This document shows positions 11,138 to 23,260 of a stretch of DNA of 38,689 bases, piece after piece (position 1 is the stretch's first letter; each line of letters begins with the position of its first letter). Made by a program: the position numbers and the translations under genes. The notes below the pieces were generated by a model. The model was not told the origin of the DNA, ran no database searches, and saw nothing but the letters and a program-made list of their open reading frames with translations. The stretch lies in contig JAWQRO010000455.1 of NCBI GenBank assembly GCA_033557835.1, positions 1-38,689 on the forward strand. Direction: 5' to 3'. Origin of the DNA: Helochares maculicollis. Lineage: Eukaryota; Arthropoda; Insecta; Coleoptera; Hydrophilidae.

Positions 11138-14100
11138 ATGAAGTTCCAGTACAAGGAAGAGCACCCGTTCGAAAAGAGGAAAGCGGAGGGCGAGAAAATC
11201 CGCAGGAAATACCCTGATCGCGTGCCAGTAAGTAGAAAATATTGTGACATTTCACCATTGCATGGCAGGACAAAGAAGTTTTTGTTTCGTTTTTTCGTCT
11301 TTGGGGCCGATACATCTGGCCCAGGGTGTAAATTAGCGAACCAGTTTCCATTTCAGATTCCTATCTTTGTGATTTTTGGCAGTGTTTTGCCGAATGACGT
11401 TTAAATTGATTTATTTTGGTTTTGAAAATGGCGTTTCAAGGCCGCCGCGATTATAAACATCGCATCAAAATAAAGGGCTTTGTCCCGTTCCTTGCCCAAT
11501 TGTGGCGTCAAATTTCGCATTTTAAACGACCTTTTCAGCTTTGACGTTGCTGTTTAATAATTAAAACGGCTTTATCGGCGATTGACTTGCCTTGTTTAAT
11601 GCAATAAATCCCATATGTAGTATTGAAAACAATGAAAATTACGTCATTAAAAAATTCGTTCCATTACATGCGCTTTTGGTGGCTATTTCCACTTGTTTAC
11701 GATAAATTATTTTCGTGAAGCACACATTGCTGCATTCCTAATATATTTATTAAATCCGTTGCAATATTGTGTAATGAAACTACAGTTTTTGTATCTGTTT
11801 TGAATCTGAAGCTCAAGGTGTCTTTACGAGAGTTTGGTTTGGATTGGGATGTGTTTATAAATACAGTCAGCTGTTTTCAAGGCCTCTAAGGTCCTTTTAT
11901 AACTAGTTGTGATGAGAAAATTGAATCTGAATGCTTTTGAAATGAATTTACTTGGCAGTGTTCCAATCTTGTTTTCATTGGTCACTAGGTAGCAAGTTCG
12001 GTTTGGCGAACCGCATCAGATTGCCAGCGAGACAAGAAAATGCATTTTATCCTCTCATCTGCCTAAATCCTGCAATATTCAGTTTTGTAGTATTGGCTTC
12101 CAAAATAAGATTACATAGTTTATTTACTTCTTTGTTACTTCCGCTTATTCCTATTGTTAACTTTAGTATCAAGTTCAACAGGACAAATATATCATGAGTC
12201 TCTAGTCTGTTGATTTATTCCTCATTTTCACTTAATGCGCTTAAAATGCAAATATTTAGAATTTAAATCTCTTATTGTGTCATATCACAGTTTGAATTTA
12301 ATATTTATTCATCGACTGCTTCGCAAATATTTGAAAAAGATTGTTCACAGCAGCTTTATTGTGACGCATCACCCCTGAATTCTAAGAACAATTCTAAAAG
12401 TACATGTTTTCAACAAACTTTATTCTAAGCCAAAATTACATTACAATTTTTCCACAACATGCCCACTTTAAATGTTTCAATATTTATAATGCTTATTGCT
12501 GACGTTCTTGTAAATGAATGTAGGGAAAATAAAAGGAAATATTTCTCGTCTTGTCTCAAAATCTTTTCTTGGGTGAGAATCAAAAAGTCTCTATACTGCA
12601 TCTTAAGAATTAAATTTCTTTCCTTGGGGCCAATAGTTTGCAATAAATCTCAGCTACGATGGTCGCTTTTGATAGAAACTTATGTTTTAAACCTTTTCAG
12701 TTTTGGTGCACAGGAATGGAAAAACATACAAATCTTTATGACAAAGAAATCATTTAAAAATATCAAGTTGAATTTAAGTACCCTATACAAGATATATCAA
12801 TTCATATTTTCAACTTGTAAATAGAACTATTCGAGCTTTCTTTGTTAGATTTTTTAATATGTATTAATCATATAAAAAAAGTCTTCATTCTTTCTTACTT
12901 CAAGTTTTTATTGGTGCTATTATTTGCAATGATTTTAGCAAAATTTGCCCTATTTCATCATTCCTAGTTTTAAATGGTCCTCCTCTGGAAAGGGGTTTTT
13001 AGATTGTTGCCTCCTAAACTTGTTTCACTGGTCTGGCATTTTGTGTCTTATTTTATTCAAATGCACAATTCATATAATTTTTGTTTTTCGATTGTATTTA
13101 GTATCTGCATCTAGTTATTCTCTTACTGCTTTGTTGCTTCAGGTGATACTTTTAACTCGCTTTCTGTCTTTCGTGGAAATTGCTTGTAACATGCTCTTTA
13201 ATTGTCTGGATAGAGTCCAACCCCTACTCCTGAATGTCAGAGTTAGTGGCAAAAGATTTATAAATTTATAAATATGATTTCCTACCGATTTCAGATGTTG
13301 CAACGACTGGCTATGGTTGCTATATACTTTTGCAGCTGTGTTAATTTTGTCAGATATCTCATCCAGCATAATTGCCTTCTTTATGTATTGTTGCTTTGGA
13401 ATATTTGGAAATTACTTGTTCTGTATGACTTTGAATTATTTCTATGTCGAGTATTTTCATATTAAAACTTTGCAAGATTTTTTGCATTATTCTTGTTAAG
13501 TTATGATTATTTTATGACCATGAACCAGGTTCCTTTGGGTTGATATCAATTGTTTTGATATATTTAACTATAGTGCTATATTTTACTAATTTGTGTCCTT
13601 GCAAATTACAACGAGTTTGCTCGATGTTAGAAACTGGTTGATATTTTTAATTGCCACGCGAAATTTTGAAGATAAAATTTAGAATGCAGTATTTGATAAA
13701 TTAATCTTTGATATTTTATCTGTGAATAGTACATTGATCAAGAAACAAACGATATGTGTGATGCCTGCAATTGTTTTATAGCACCATTCGCTTTGTTTTG
13801 TTTTCTACTGTGCAGTGTTGAGCTGCCTTGAAAATTATTTTCAGTTATAAACCTACTTCCTCATTCTAGGCCATGATGTAAACCCTTCAACTAATACCCT
13901 TCCAATAGTATTTAGCATTTCAGAAGTGATTTTGTCATAATTTTCCCTGCTGGATGTTTTTGTATCGCTTTTATTCTATATTCTTGCTAGTTTTCACTCT
14001 TAATTTCATTTTCGTAGCAATCTGTCCATAATTTTATTCTCGCTAAATTAATGAAATTTTTCATAAATGATTCGTTTCTTTTTAATGTAGTCTTCAGGGC

Positions 14101-17100
14101 TTTATCAAACATTGTGGTTTCTGCAGCTGTCGGTATCCATTTTCCTTCCAAACTATTTCCTAGTTTGATTCTTTAGCTGTTGTACCAGTTCTGTCACAGC
14201 TTTCCTTGTTTATATTCTTCTTAGTTCTATTGTGTATGGTTGTTTTTTACTTAGAAACGCATTTTATTTTTCAATTTGTAATTTAATGTAGGTTATTTCT
14301 TCATTACATCACCATGTTGCCCATTTTGAACTGTCGTTTTTCCCCTATAATTTCTTTCATAACCATAACTAAGGAAAATTATTTTGTCTACAATTACGTT
14401 TACATACACAACTGCTACTACTTATATTTAGATTGTATGGATTCCTTTAATATTGCATTTTTGAACTGGCTTTATCGTTACCCCGACGGTAATGGTCATT
14501 ATAAATGTCTGATCCTGGGGTCTATGACTTCTCCTCTTTATTTGGTATTAGTAAAAACAATTTAATATTGACCTTTGATTCCTGCTTCTCACTTGTTGTA
14601 TGACTTTATGGTGGGTATGCATGTGTTTATGAAAGGTTTTGTTTATAGTGTTGTTATTTTTTAATATATTAAATATGTCTTATAATATTTGTATCCAGTT
14701 TCCACATCTACTAGACCAATAAATTGTAGAATATGAACAAAGGTATTTGACACTATTCACCAGGTAGATTTTCTACAATTATGCACTTTCGTTTCTTTAA
14801 CCGTCTCTTTATGATTTAGAGTGAATTCAAACCTTGATTGTTATCTAGAAGTTAGTCCTGAAAGGCAAACGAACATTCTCACATCAAATTTGTCAGGATG
14901 ATATCTTGTTGTACTATTTGTGCCTTTGTGCCCCTTTTGTCGTTTGCCGAAAATTGTCTATTGGATCATAGAAAATGGAAAATGGAAAATAATAAATTAG
15001 ATTACTTATTAAATTTCCTACATCATCTGGCCTAATTTTTCAACATACAAGAAATTATTTCCTTGAAAAAGAGACCCTCTTCTAAAAATCACTTCTCTTT
15101 TCCTTTCAATCAATAATTAAAACAAAATCAGCGGATATATGATTAAATAGAGCAATTCCAAAACACTATTAATTTAATATGAACAAAATGACACCTTACC
15201 AGGTGGGCAAGTTTTAAATGTCGTTATTTTTTTCATGAAAAATATGCAGTTGTTTATGAACAATGGTAAAACATCTTTTATTCAAAATATTGGCCCTCGC
15301 TTCTCACAAATTTTATCCATCTCTTGGGCAATTTATGGATACCATTCCAAAAGAAACCTTCAACTTTCATTGATATTCATTCATCGAGCCATTTTTGTAC
15401 ATCCTCGAAAGACTTGAAGTGTTGCTCAGCCAGTGCGTGTCCCATCAGATGGCGCCAGATCTGGTGATTACAGTGGGTGGGGTAGAAGTTCCCAACCAAG
15501 CGAAGAAATCGTTTCTTTGGCCACTGGCTGAATATGCAGTAGCGTTGTCATGCTGCAGAATGCCTATGCTGTGTCGTCAAGCCCATTATGGGTGTTTTTC
15601 GATCAATGCGTGGTTAAATTATCATTTGTTGTCGGTAGCGGACGGTATTAACTGTTTCGCTGGGTTTGAGAAGCCCGTAGTACACTACTCTCTTCCAATC
15701 CCACCACACACACACACAGTATTGTCTTCCTCCCAAAACGATCCAGTTTTCAACTCGATGTTGATGGTTGTCCTGGTGTTACCCACCATTTCTTACGTTT
15801 GGGATTCTGAAAATATATCCATTTTTCATCGTTCTGTCTGTGTGGAACCCATTTTCCAACCATTTGAATCTTCCCCATGGCTCTTAGGCGATCGGAAATA
15901 GCTTGCCGAGTGACATTCAACTGCTCCGCCATCATTTGTTGTGTTTGTGAATCTACATCGTTCAATAATATTTGTAATTCGTTATCTTATAGGAAAAGTA
16001 ACTCCATACAGCATAAGTTGATTTGTTTTTTTTTTTATTTTGGATTGTAATATCACAGTTATTCCAATGCTGGTCCACTTATCATTGTTTCACTTGTCTC
16101 TACTGATCCTATTGTTGAACTCTTCCTATTGATTTGATGTAAATTGTTCCGTCACTTCTTTATGACTTTACCCAGTTGTTTTTTGAAATGTTGATGAATG
16201 TGGCTTAGAATAAATGTTTGTGCGAGCTATAATTCCTTTGTAGCTGGATTATTTTCTACTAGATGTTTCAAGATTCTTTTTTAAGTTTTTTTTTAATTCT
16301 TAAATCTTTTTTTTCCTGCAGTTGGTGGGAAAACTTTTACAGGATTTCTTGACCTACGGGTAGGGAGAATTTAAAATTCTGTAGCTTTCCTTGAACTAGG
16401 ATATATACTAAAAATCACCAGCTGTTTGGCTGGGTTACTCAAATGATTTAACTGGCAAAGTTAGTTCGACTTTTTGCATGCACTTCCATTGGGCCCTCAT
16501 GAGCATATCTTTGGTACTGGGTGGTCATACTTGGACGTTTTGTGCCGTTATTGTGCCCTATGTTAGTTCATAATTTTTGCAAACATTCTTATTCTATTGC
16601 GTCTGGCTTATTTTTTGTATTCTTTTAACAAACTATTTCCTACACTTTCACGTTAGGCTCAGTGTTGATTCAGTATTATCTGTGCATTATTCATTTGTCA
16701 CTTGCATTTTTTAAGGAAGCACAAATGCAAATTGTAGTGTCGTATTTGCTGCGACGTTGAGTAAATCTACTATGAAAAAAAATCAAGGCTACATATTTTG
16801 CTTCGACTTTAAATAGATTAATTGTAAAATGTATTCAAAGTTGTCATTGTGTACAACTGGTTGAATTTACGTGAATGCAGTTTATTTAAATTTTTTTGGT
16901 TGAACTATTTGTTTAATTTCATACTAGCAGATTTGTTTCTCGACTAGGTCTTTCCCAATATTTCATATGGTCAGTCTTTATCTTGTAAAGAGCTCTTCTC
17001 AAAAAAATCGATCCCTCATTTTTCCGAATTGTGAAATTTTAAAAACTACATTTAAAAATCACACTACCACTGGGTAGAAAAATTTCGAAACAGCATTAAT

Positions 17101-19918
17101 TTCATAAAAATTTAATTATAGCAAAATTAACTTGCTACAGCATAAAAGCAGATGTTATTATCTTAAACTCATCTTTTACTTAGACAAAAATGCATTTTTA
17201 TTCCTTTCCACGTTTGAAAATATGTCTCCTCTTGAACACTCTATAACATTTTGTTCACATGAGAGTCTAACTTGAGGTTAAAAGATCGCTTGACTTCCAA
17301 TATTGAGCCACTAGTGGCAGAGGTTAACATTTTTAGTATTATTTATTAAGTGTTCTTTAATATTAATATGAGCTGCGCTTAATTTTTGCACAAGTTTTTG
17401 TACTCTTATATCTGGAATAATTTTTCTATCAAGGTTAGTTAGATGATTACCTGAAAAAGACTTGCAATATAAAAAGCAGAGGGCAGCCTAGTGTAATCAT
17501 TATTTGTTACGGGAAAGTCATCATTTCTAAACTTTTCAGACTATCTTCAGCACATTCGGGCACTCAAAACCGTTTCCATATACTATTTGAATTGCTCAAT
17601 TAATGTCCTTTGTTGTTTACTTTACGCATGAACTAAGACTTAAAATTTTTTAAACCTACTTTGAGACAAACTTATGCAACTTTTTCTAAACACTTTTAAA
17701 ATACATTAATTAAAAATAAACAATATTCAATTTTGTCGTAACTCCATGCAAAACAAAGACTGCAATATTTAAAAGTGCATTATTAATAGCTAACATTATT
17801 TAATTGATAATAATAGTTCAAAAATGAAGAAAACCCAATTCTACTAGCAATGCCCCTTAATTTCACTAGGCAAAACTTTTTAACTTGAAAAGAGACTGTC
17901 TAAAAAGTCATCAATCGCTTTTTCTCCTAATAGACAAAATTTCAAACAACGCATTGAGATGGAAACTGGCAGACAATCGTATCTGCACGAAACTTGGGGA
18001 CCAAAAAAGGACAAAACAGGCAATAACAATAATAAATTGCATATAATTAAAAGTAAGGCTCCGATACAAATTAAGAGGGGTCCTAGGAACGAAGCATTCT
18101 AAGCAAATTGCAGAAAAACAGTACTAACCGCTAATGCCTATCATATTTGTAAACAAAAAACATAAATAAAACATGCCTCCAACCGATTGCTCGTAGACAA
18201 TCCACTCGGAACTGCAAAAACTACGTGAAAGAAATGCGATAGGAACTTACAATTATAATAATTAACTCTAAATGTCAACATTTTATACGTCGTTCAATCA
18301 GTGGCTTGGACATGGTTCAAACTTGCATTCAACTAGAGGAGTTCCAAGGCAGTGAAAGTTTCCAATTTAGAAACTACCCAAATATAGAAATTGGAACAGG
18401 GTCGTTCCACGGATGGTACTGTAAGTGTTCCAGCCAGGGCAGCAAAGGCTCCGGTCCACAAATCTCGAGTATCTCAAGAATTTTCTATCAAAATCTTTTC
18501 TACTTTTTAGTAAAGGGTCCATAAAAGAGGCTAAAGTAAACTACGCAAACGATTAGTTAAAAACTACGCAAAATTCCCACAGCCAATTGTGTATGAAGTT
18601 ATCCCATTTTTCCACTGACTAAACAACCGGTTTTTGTTTTATTTATTTATTTGTTTTCAAATCCGACACCAAGTAAATATTTTCGGTAACGTACGACTCA
18701 GTTGTTCAGGGTTTCGGGGGGTAATGCAAATGTACGATAGGTATCTATGTTCGGCTAGCTTTCCAAGATTATAAATTTCAGACTTGTTTTCTAAAGTGCC
18801 ACTAGTTTAAAAGTGCTACCTACCAAATGGTAAAGTGTAAACGTAGATCTTTGTTTTCCTTCCAACCTTAGGCAATACAAAATAATGATAGTATAACATA
18901 TAAGAACCAAACATAGACAATCAACTAAATTCCTTCAAGCATGGCGATGTTTCCATGCACTTTTTAATGCTTCATTCATTTGTTTTATAACCATTTTGTT
19001 AAACCTAATCGATAGCATTTAGAATAGGTTTGTTCATCACTTGCATTTTTAGCGAACAATAATAAATTGAAGTGATGCACTTGTTTCAAAATTGGGAAAT
19101 ACTGCGAAGAAAATATAAAATTAAATATTTTGCACCAAGGAACTTATATGATTTCATTATAAAATGAACCTAAGTTTATCAAAGAGCGCAACTGATAAGA
19201 AATATCTAAGAACCAGGTGCTATTTTTTTGGGTTTTCAAAACAAGGACTACTAAAAGCTTATTTTGTCACATTTCCTGAAACACTCATGACCTCTGCTGT
19301 AGATTTCAAACTTTTGCTACTACTACGGCTATTCGCTTAGCAATACAAATATGAAATGACCTTACGCATCAGGCCTAATTTCAAGTTGTAGAGATAAAAC
19401 TTACAGAGCAAATTACTCGGAAAAACTTGAGCAGAGCCAATTCGTTGTAAGAATTTACGATCAGCGATATATATTCAAAAATGATTAGTTTAAACAACAA
19501 AAAGCAGAAGAGGCCTGTCATACATCGCTTTTTATCAATAGCTATTTCTTCTAGGTTATTGTGGAGAAGGCTCCCAAGGCCAGAATTGGAGACCTCGATA
19601 AAAAGAAGTATCTAGTTCCTTCCGATTTGACGGTTGGGCAATTTTATTTCTTAATTAGAAAAAGGATCCACCTCCGACCTGAGGATGCCCTCTTCTTCTT
19701 TGTAAATAACGTCATTCCACCTACTTCCGCCACCATGGGCTCCCTTTACCAGGTAAGTCGCCGAGCCGCCCTCACTTAGCTCTCTTTTAAACAATGCGTG
19801 GCACTCTAACGCCGTTTTTCATTTGTTTAATCAGGAACATCACGAAGAAGATTTCTTTTTATACATTGCCTACTCTGATGAGAATGTCTACGGCAACCCT
19901 TTAACAGCAGCACACTAA
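11138..19918 (+). CDS. Atg8a: Autophagy ubiquitin-like protein Atg8/GABARAP
   Basis: Coding exons 11138-11227, 19555-19752 and 19835-19918 encode 123 aa; both introns are GT-AG and phase 0. Atg8 is conjugated to phosphatidylethanolamine on growing autophagosomes and recruits cargo receptors. Exon 1 gives the N-terminal helices (MKFQYKEEHPFEKRKAEGEK). Exon 2 gives the ubiquitin-like core (VEKAPKARIGDLDKKKYLVP, VGQFYFLIRKRI, FFFVNNVIPPTSATMG). Exon 3 gives EHHEEDFFLYIAYSDENVYG. The conjugation glycine is residue 116, as in mammalian GABARAP, and is followed by a seven-residue tail NPLTAAH that Atg4 would have to remove. The GABARAP rather than LC3 subfamily is clear from the N-terminus. Intron 1 is 8.3 kb and contains relics of a LINE and a mariner. 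Confidence 0.95.
11228..12940. other. Atg8 intron 1, proximal part, nothing recognised
   Basis: Begins with the donor GTAAGT. The first few hundred bases are more GC-rich than the rest and might hold regulatory sequence or an alternative first exon, but I could not identify one. No element ends were found. Confidence 0.45.
12940..14580 (-). mobile_element. Decayed LINE (RTE-like reverse transcriptase) relic
   Basis: Minus-strand pieces in several frames, with frequent stops. The best is 13369-13139: ISDKINTAAKVY, then LTLTFRSRGWTLSRQLKS and DRKRVKSIT. This corresponds to the post-catalytic part of insect RTE/endonuclease reverse transcriptases (I..KIN.A...Y, LTYGSE.WTL, R..GIT). Upstream on the same strand, near 13900, KITSEMLNTIGRVLVEGF resembles the GITAEMLK.GGE.L motif of the first RT blocks. 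The active-site YADD box expected near 13530 is unrecognisable. Boundaries are approximate, and the endonuclease part toward 14580 is weak. Confidence 0.6.
14581..15196. other. Atg8 intron 1, between two relics, nothing recognised
   Basis: AT-rich DNA lying between the LINE relic and the mariner relic. It may include worn 5' sequence of the LINE, but I see no convincing endonuclease motif. Confidence 0.4.
15197..15990 (-). mobile_element. Mariner relic (mori-like), 3' end present
   Basis: Minus-strand mariner related to the fragment at 26850-27481. The 3' end at 15197 (TACCAGGTGGGCAAG on the plus strand) matches the other fragment's end (TACCAGGTGCGCAAG reversed). Near 15970-15840 it encodes AEQLNVTRQAISDRL and AMGKIQMVGKWVPH, the second helix-turn-helix region, then jumps to NDEKWIYFQNPKRK. 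About 30 residues are therefore deleted. WVTPGQPSTSS and, in other frames, LQHDNATAYSAS follow. An expanded CA/GT run at 15703-15717 breaks the frame. The 5' end is missing. Confidence 0.82.
15991..19554. other. Atg8 intron 1, distal 3.5 kb, nothing recognised
   Basis: AT-rich DNA ending in the CTTCTAG acceptor at 19554. I read both strands for coding similarity, inverted ends and RNA genes and found none that I could support. A second internal promoter is possible but not visible. Confidence 0.45.
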
Positions 19919-20872
19919 AGAAGAATGATTTAGATGAAGAAAAAAATTTAAAAACAAGAAGTTTAAAAAAAAGTGTTACTTTAAGTATATATATTTGAAA
20001 TAATGAATTTTAAATTTTATGGTTAGAACTTTTATTTCTTGACTTGTGCAGTCTGCATAATTTCTTAATTAGTTATAAAATTTATATTTCTCACGTTTAA
20101 TTTGCGTTTAAAAGTTTGTATTCAAAATTTTCCCAAAGCATTTTTTTCTGTTTAACGATTTGTTTCGCAACAATTTGGGAGTGTTCCACTCAAAACTTGT
20201 ATTTATATCTGTACTACACAAAAAAACAAAGTATTGAGGAAATCGACACCATAAAAATGTATCTCAAATTGATTTATATAAATAGTTTTTACGATGCTTA
20301 AGTATCTTTTGTATATTAATTATGACACACATTAAATAATATAAGTTAATTTGCGCTCGCTGCTTACGCAAGACGCTTGTTAGCCAATTAAAGAAATGGT
20401 CATTAGGCTGTGATAAGGTGAATTATGGGTTAGATTTTCGGTAACGTAGTTATCAGTCGATTTGTTTACGGACGTCATTTGCATAAAAAATGTACAATTC
20501 ATGGCTTCATCAGTTGTCGATTTGATAACGTTTGAAGTTGCAAGCGTTTTGTGTAACAACTAAAACTAAAGCAATGGTACCCCAGTAAAAGCAAGAATTT
20601 TCTACTTATAATATACCCACGAAGGTTTTGGCTGCGATTGTGTTTATTTTCCATTGATTCGATGCACATAACTATGGTACTATTTATTCGGTTAGTTATG
20701 TATTTATTTAGAGACAATTAAGCCTCTGGTTTGGTCAACACACTTTGAACAGATGAACGAAGAGTTAATACCATTCTGATATGTATTTATTACAATACAA
20801 TAAATGTAGGTTACGATAATTTTTAAGATTAGTTTCCTTTTTTGTGATTGTAAAACGTGTAAAAAAAATAAA
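19919..20872 (+). terminator. Atg8 3' UTR with candidate poly(A) signals
   Basis: No ORF of interest follows the Atg8 stop. Canonical AATAAA hexamers occur at 20799-20804 and 20867-20872, which would give a 3' UTR of about 0.9-1 kb. Use of either site is inferred. Confidence 0.45.
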
Positions 20873-22437
20873 CATAAAATTAATGGGATATTTTGTGCTC
20901 AATTTTCACCCGTTTTAGTCCATTCTGTGCTTACTTTCATATTTTCCTGTAGAAAACAATCCCCATTAATTTTTCTTTTCATTTTTATCTCCTCTGTGAT
21001 TGTAAATTTAGTAGTTAGATATGTTGCGTGTGGAATTTTCAAGACTTGTAGAGGTGAGTATTCATAGCTTTGCGTTATACAACCTGCTACCAATTCCTTA
21101 TTTTCCTCCGAATGGCATGAAGAAATGCCGTCTACTCCTTTTGTTGCTTAAATTGTGAAGCGCCGTAGAAGCAGTATCAAGCGAACTCGTAATTTGGTGC
21201 CAACTTAGTTATGGTAAGTTTGAATTCTTAATATATTTATGAAAACGTTAATTCAAGTAGATACTAAATCAATTTATTTGCAAACTGATTAAGTTAGCTG
21301 CGCGATTGTTGCGACTTTCGCATGTTAATCCCACATACAGAGCTTAAAGGAGATTTACTATTATTAGTAAATGCATTTAATAAGATCAAACCTTTGTAGA
21401 GGTCTACAATATTTATTATTTATTGGAAAATACGAATCTATGCCTGCTTGGTTGTGTAGTCAAACGAGGTAAGTCCTAAAAGTGTAAAATCAGTAATATT
21501 TAATAAAATTATTGAATTATGAGTAAAATTCACGCTGATTTCTAATAGAAAATGTGAATTTTAATAAGAAAGGCTTGAAATCATGGCCCTCATAATGCAA
21601 TTCAAAAGCGAAGACGTTTATGGTAATTATCAGTTTAATGTTGGTAACGCTAAAACGATTGAAGTGTGAGAAACTTGCAGAAATTAAAATTTGAGCCAAA
21701 GCATGAGTAATATTTTTCAGACTAAACAAGTTTGTACAAATCTGTCATGTAAGTGAATGTGTAAAAAATGTGTTACTTTTTGCAAATATTTCATACGTGT
21801 ATAAATTCGTGTTTTGGACGTTCTGGCGTTGGACCAAACAGTGTTAGTTGTTTTGTGAGTATATCCTTCATATTTTCATTGTTAATTCGCATGAATCTAT
21901 TTAAATAAAATGAAAGCAGCCCCACTGGGGCTTGTTATTATCTTAATACAGTTCTCTCCTGACAATAAACTTGTTATATCAAGATATTGTCGTATTTCTT
22001 TGACAAAAATTGACAGGTTTTCATTTGTGGTAGAAAATATTCGTTTACTTTTCATTGTTTTTTCATAGAAGCACATTATTTTCACGGAACTCACTAATTT
22101 TTAATGAGTTGCAAGTTGTACTTAGTTGCATAGGTTGATTCTGAATCTCTATTATAGCAAATTTAGACGTCTGAGTTGAAGCGATTGCAAACAGTATAAT
22201 TTAAAATCTCTGAGTAACGAGGATTCGTTACTCGGATGTTTAGTGCAATATTTAAATATAGCCGGTAAGGCCAGTATCGGTGGTTTGTACTTGGAAACTA
22301 TCAAAAAATATGCACGCTTCCTATACAACAGGTAACGTGTTAATTGGTTACCGAAACACTTATCAATTGATGCTCTTTTTTTCATCCGTTACTAGTCTTA
22401 AGCCTTTGTTTTTGCTAGCTTTGCTGGCAATGGCTGA
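20873..22437. other. Intergenic DNA, nothing coding recognised
   Basis: AT-rich sequence between the Atg8 3' UTR and repeat copy B. Short open frames on both strands show no recognisable family. The only notable structure is the hairpin at 22210-22235. Confidence 0.45.
22212..22233. repeat. Perfect 9-bp inverted repeat with 4-nt loop
   Basis: GAGTAACGA, loop GGAT, TCGTTACTC. The stem can be extended by a G-U and a C-G pair to 22210-22235. It could form a small RNA hairpin or a protein-binding palindrome. It is not followed by a T-run and has no known match. Confidence 0.6.
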
Positions 22438-22984
22438 ACAGCCTATTTCAAAATTAAGTTACAAACTTAAAGGGGTGGTAGATATAAGAAATAATAAGCG
22501 ATAGGTGTTTGTTTGCATTTTGGAGCATAATTAGCAATCGAGATATTAATTACATGTATATGTTAAGAACCACTGGCGGAATTGCCTATGACGTCGTCGG
22601 TCGAACACAGATAAATTTTATCGGTATTTCAAAGAATCACCTTCTTGTTTACACTTAAAGCATCTGGACTCAAAACTGACGAAATAATAAAAAACCCTCG
22701 TTGAAAAGAAATAAAGTCGAGCGAAAAAAGTTAGATCAATAAATTTCAACCGGAGAGGAAAAACAAGCGCCACATGTTTGGTCGGATTGCGTTCATTTCA
22801 ATTTGTTTTTAATACACTATTTACTATTACCTAAGTTAGCTAAACTTTTCTTTATGCCTTATTCAAAAAAAGACAAATTTACTAATATGCAAATCATCTG
22901 AATTTACTAAGCACAAAACGAGAAAAACCATCATTTTATTGTAAACAAGGTGACAAAAATGAAAGCGGATGCTCGCTAAAAAAT
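22438..22984 (+). mobile_element. Dispersed repeat copy B, truncated
   Basis: Same orientation as copy A, starting ACAGCCTATTTCAAAATTAAG. It shares long near-identical blocks with A, such as CTATGACGTCGTCGGTCGAA and CAAGCGCCACATGTTTGGTC. Similarity stops near 22984, at the point equivalent to about 3530 in copy A, so only the first 45% or so is present. It is in inverted orientation to copy C, which lies about 3.3 kb away. Confidence 0.85.
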
Positions 22985-23260
22985 CTGGAGTGTCTCCACT
23001 CAATATTCCCGTATAAATATATGCACGACATAAAAATACTTGCGATAATTAATAATAAAACTACAAACACTTACATGCGCTTTAAAACTAAAAGCAAAAG
23101 TTTTAATATTCGTAATTAACATATACTTCATGTCTATGCTCAACACATTAATATATACATAAGGAATATTCAATTCTTTTTCAGTACATATATATATCAT
23201 CGGAATATTTACAATATTCCTTCATGTACTGTACAAAACTTTGTGTGTAACTATATATAT
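22985..23260. other. AT-rich spacer between repeat B and foldback element
   Basis: Low-complexity sequence with TA runs near 23250. No feature recognised. Confidence 0.4.

Noticed and set aside
12459..12824. 121-codon plus-strand ORF in Atg8 intron 1
   Set aside because: Low-complexity hydrophobic composition, no homologue recognised, next to a minus-strand LINE relic.
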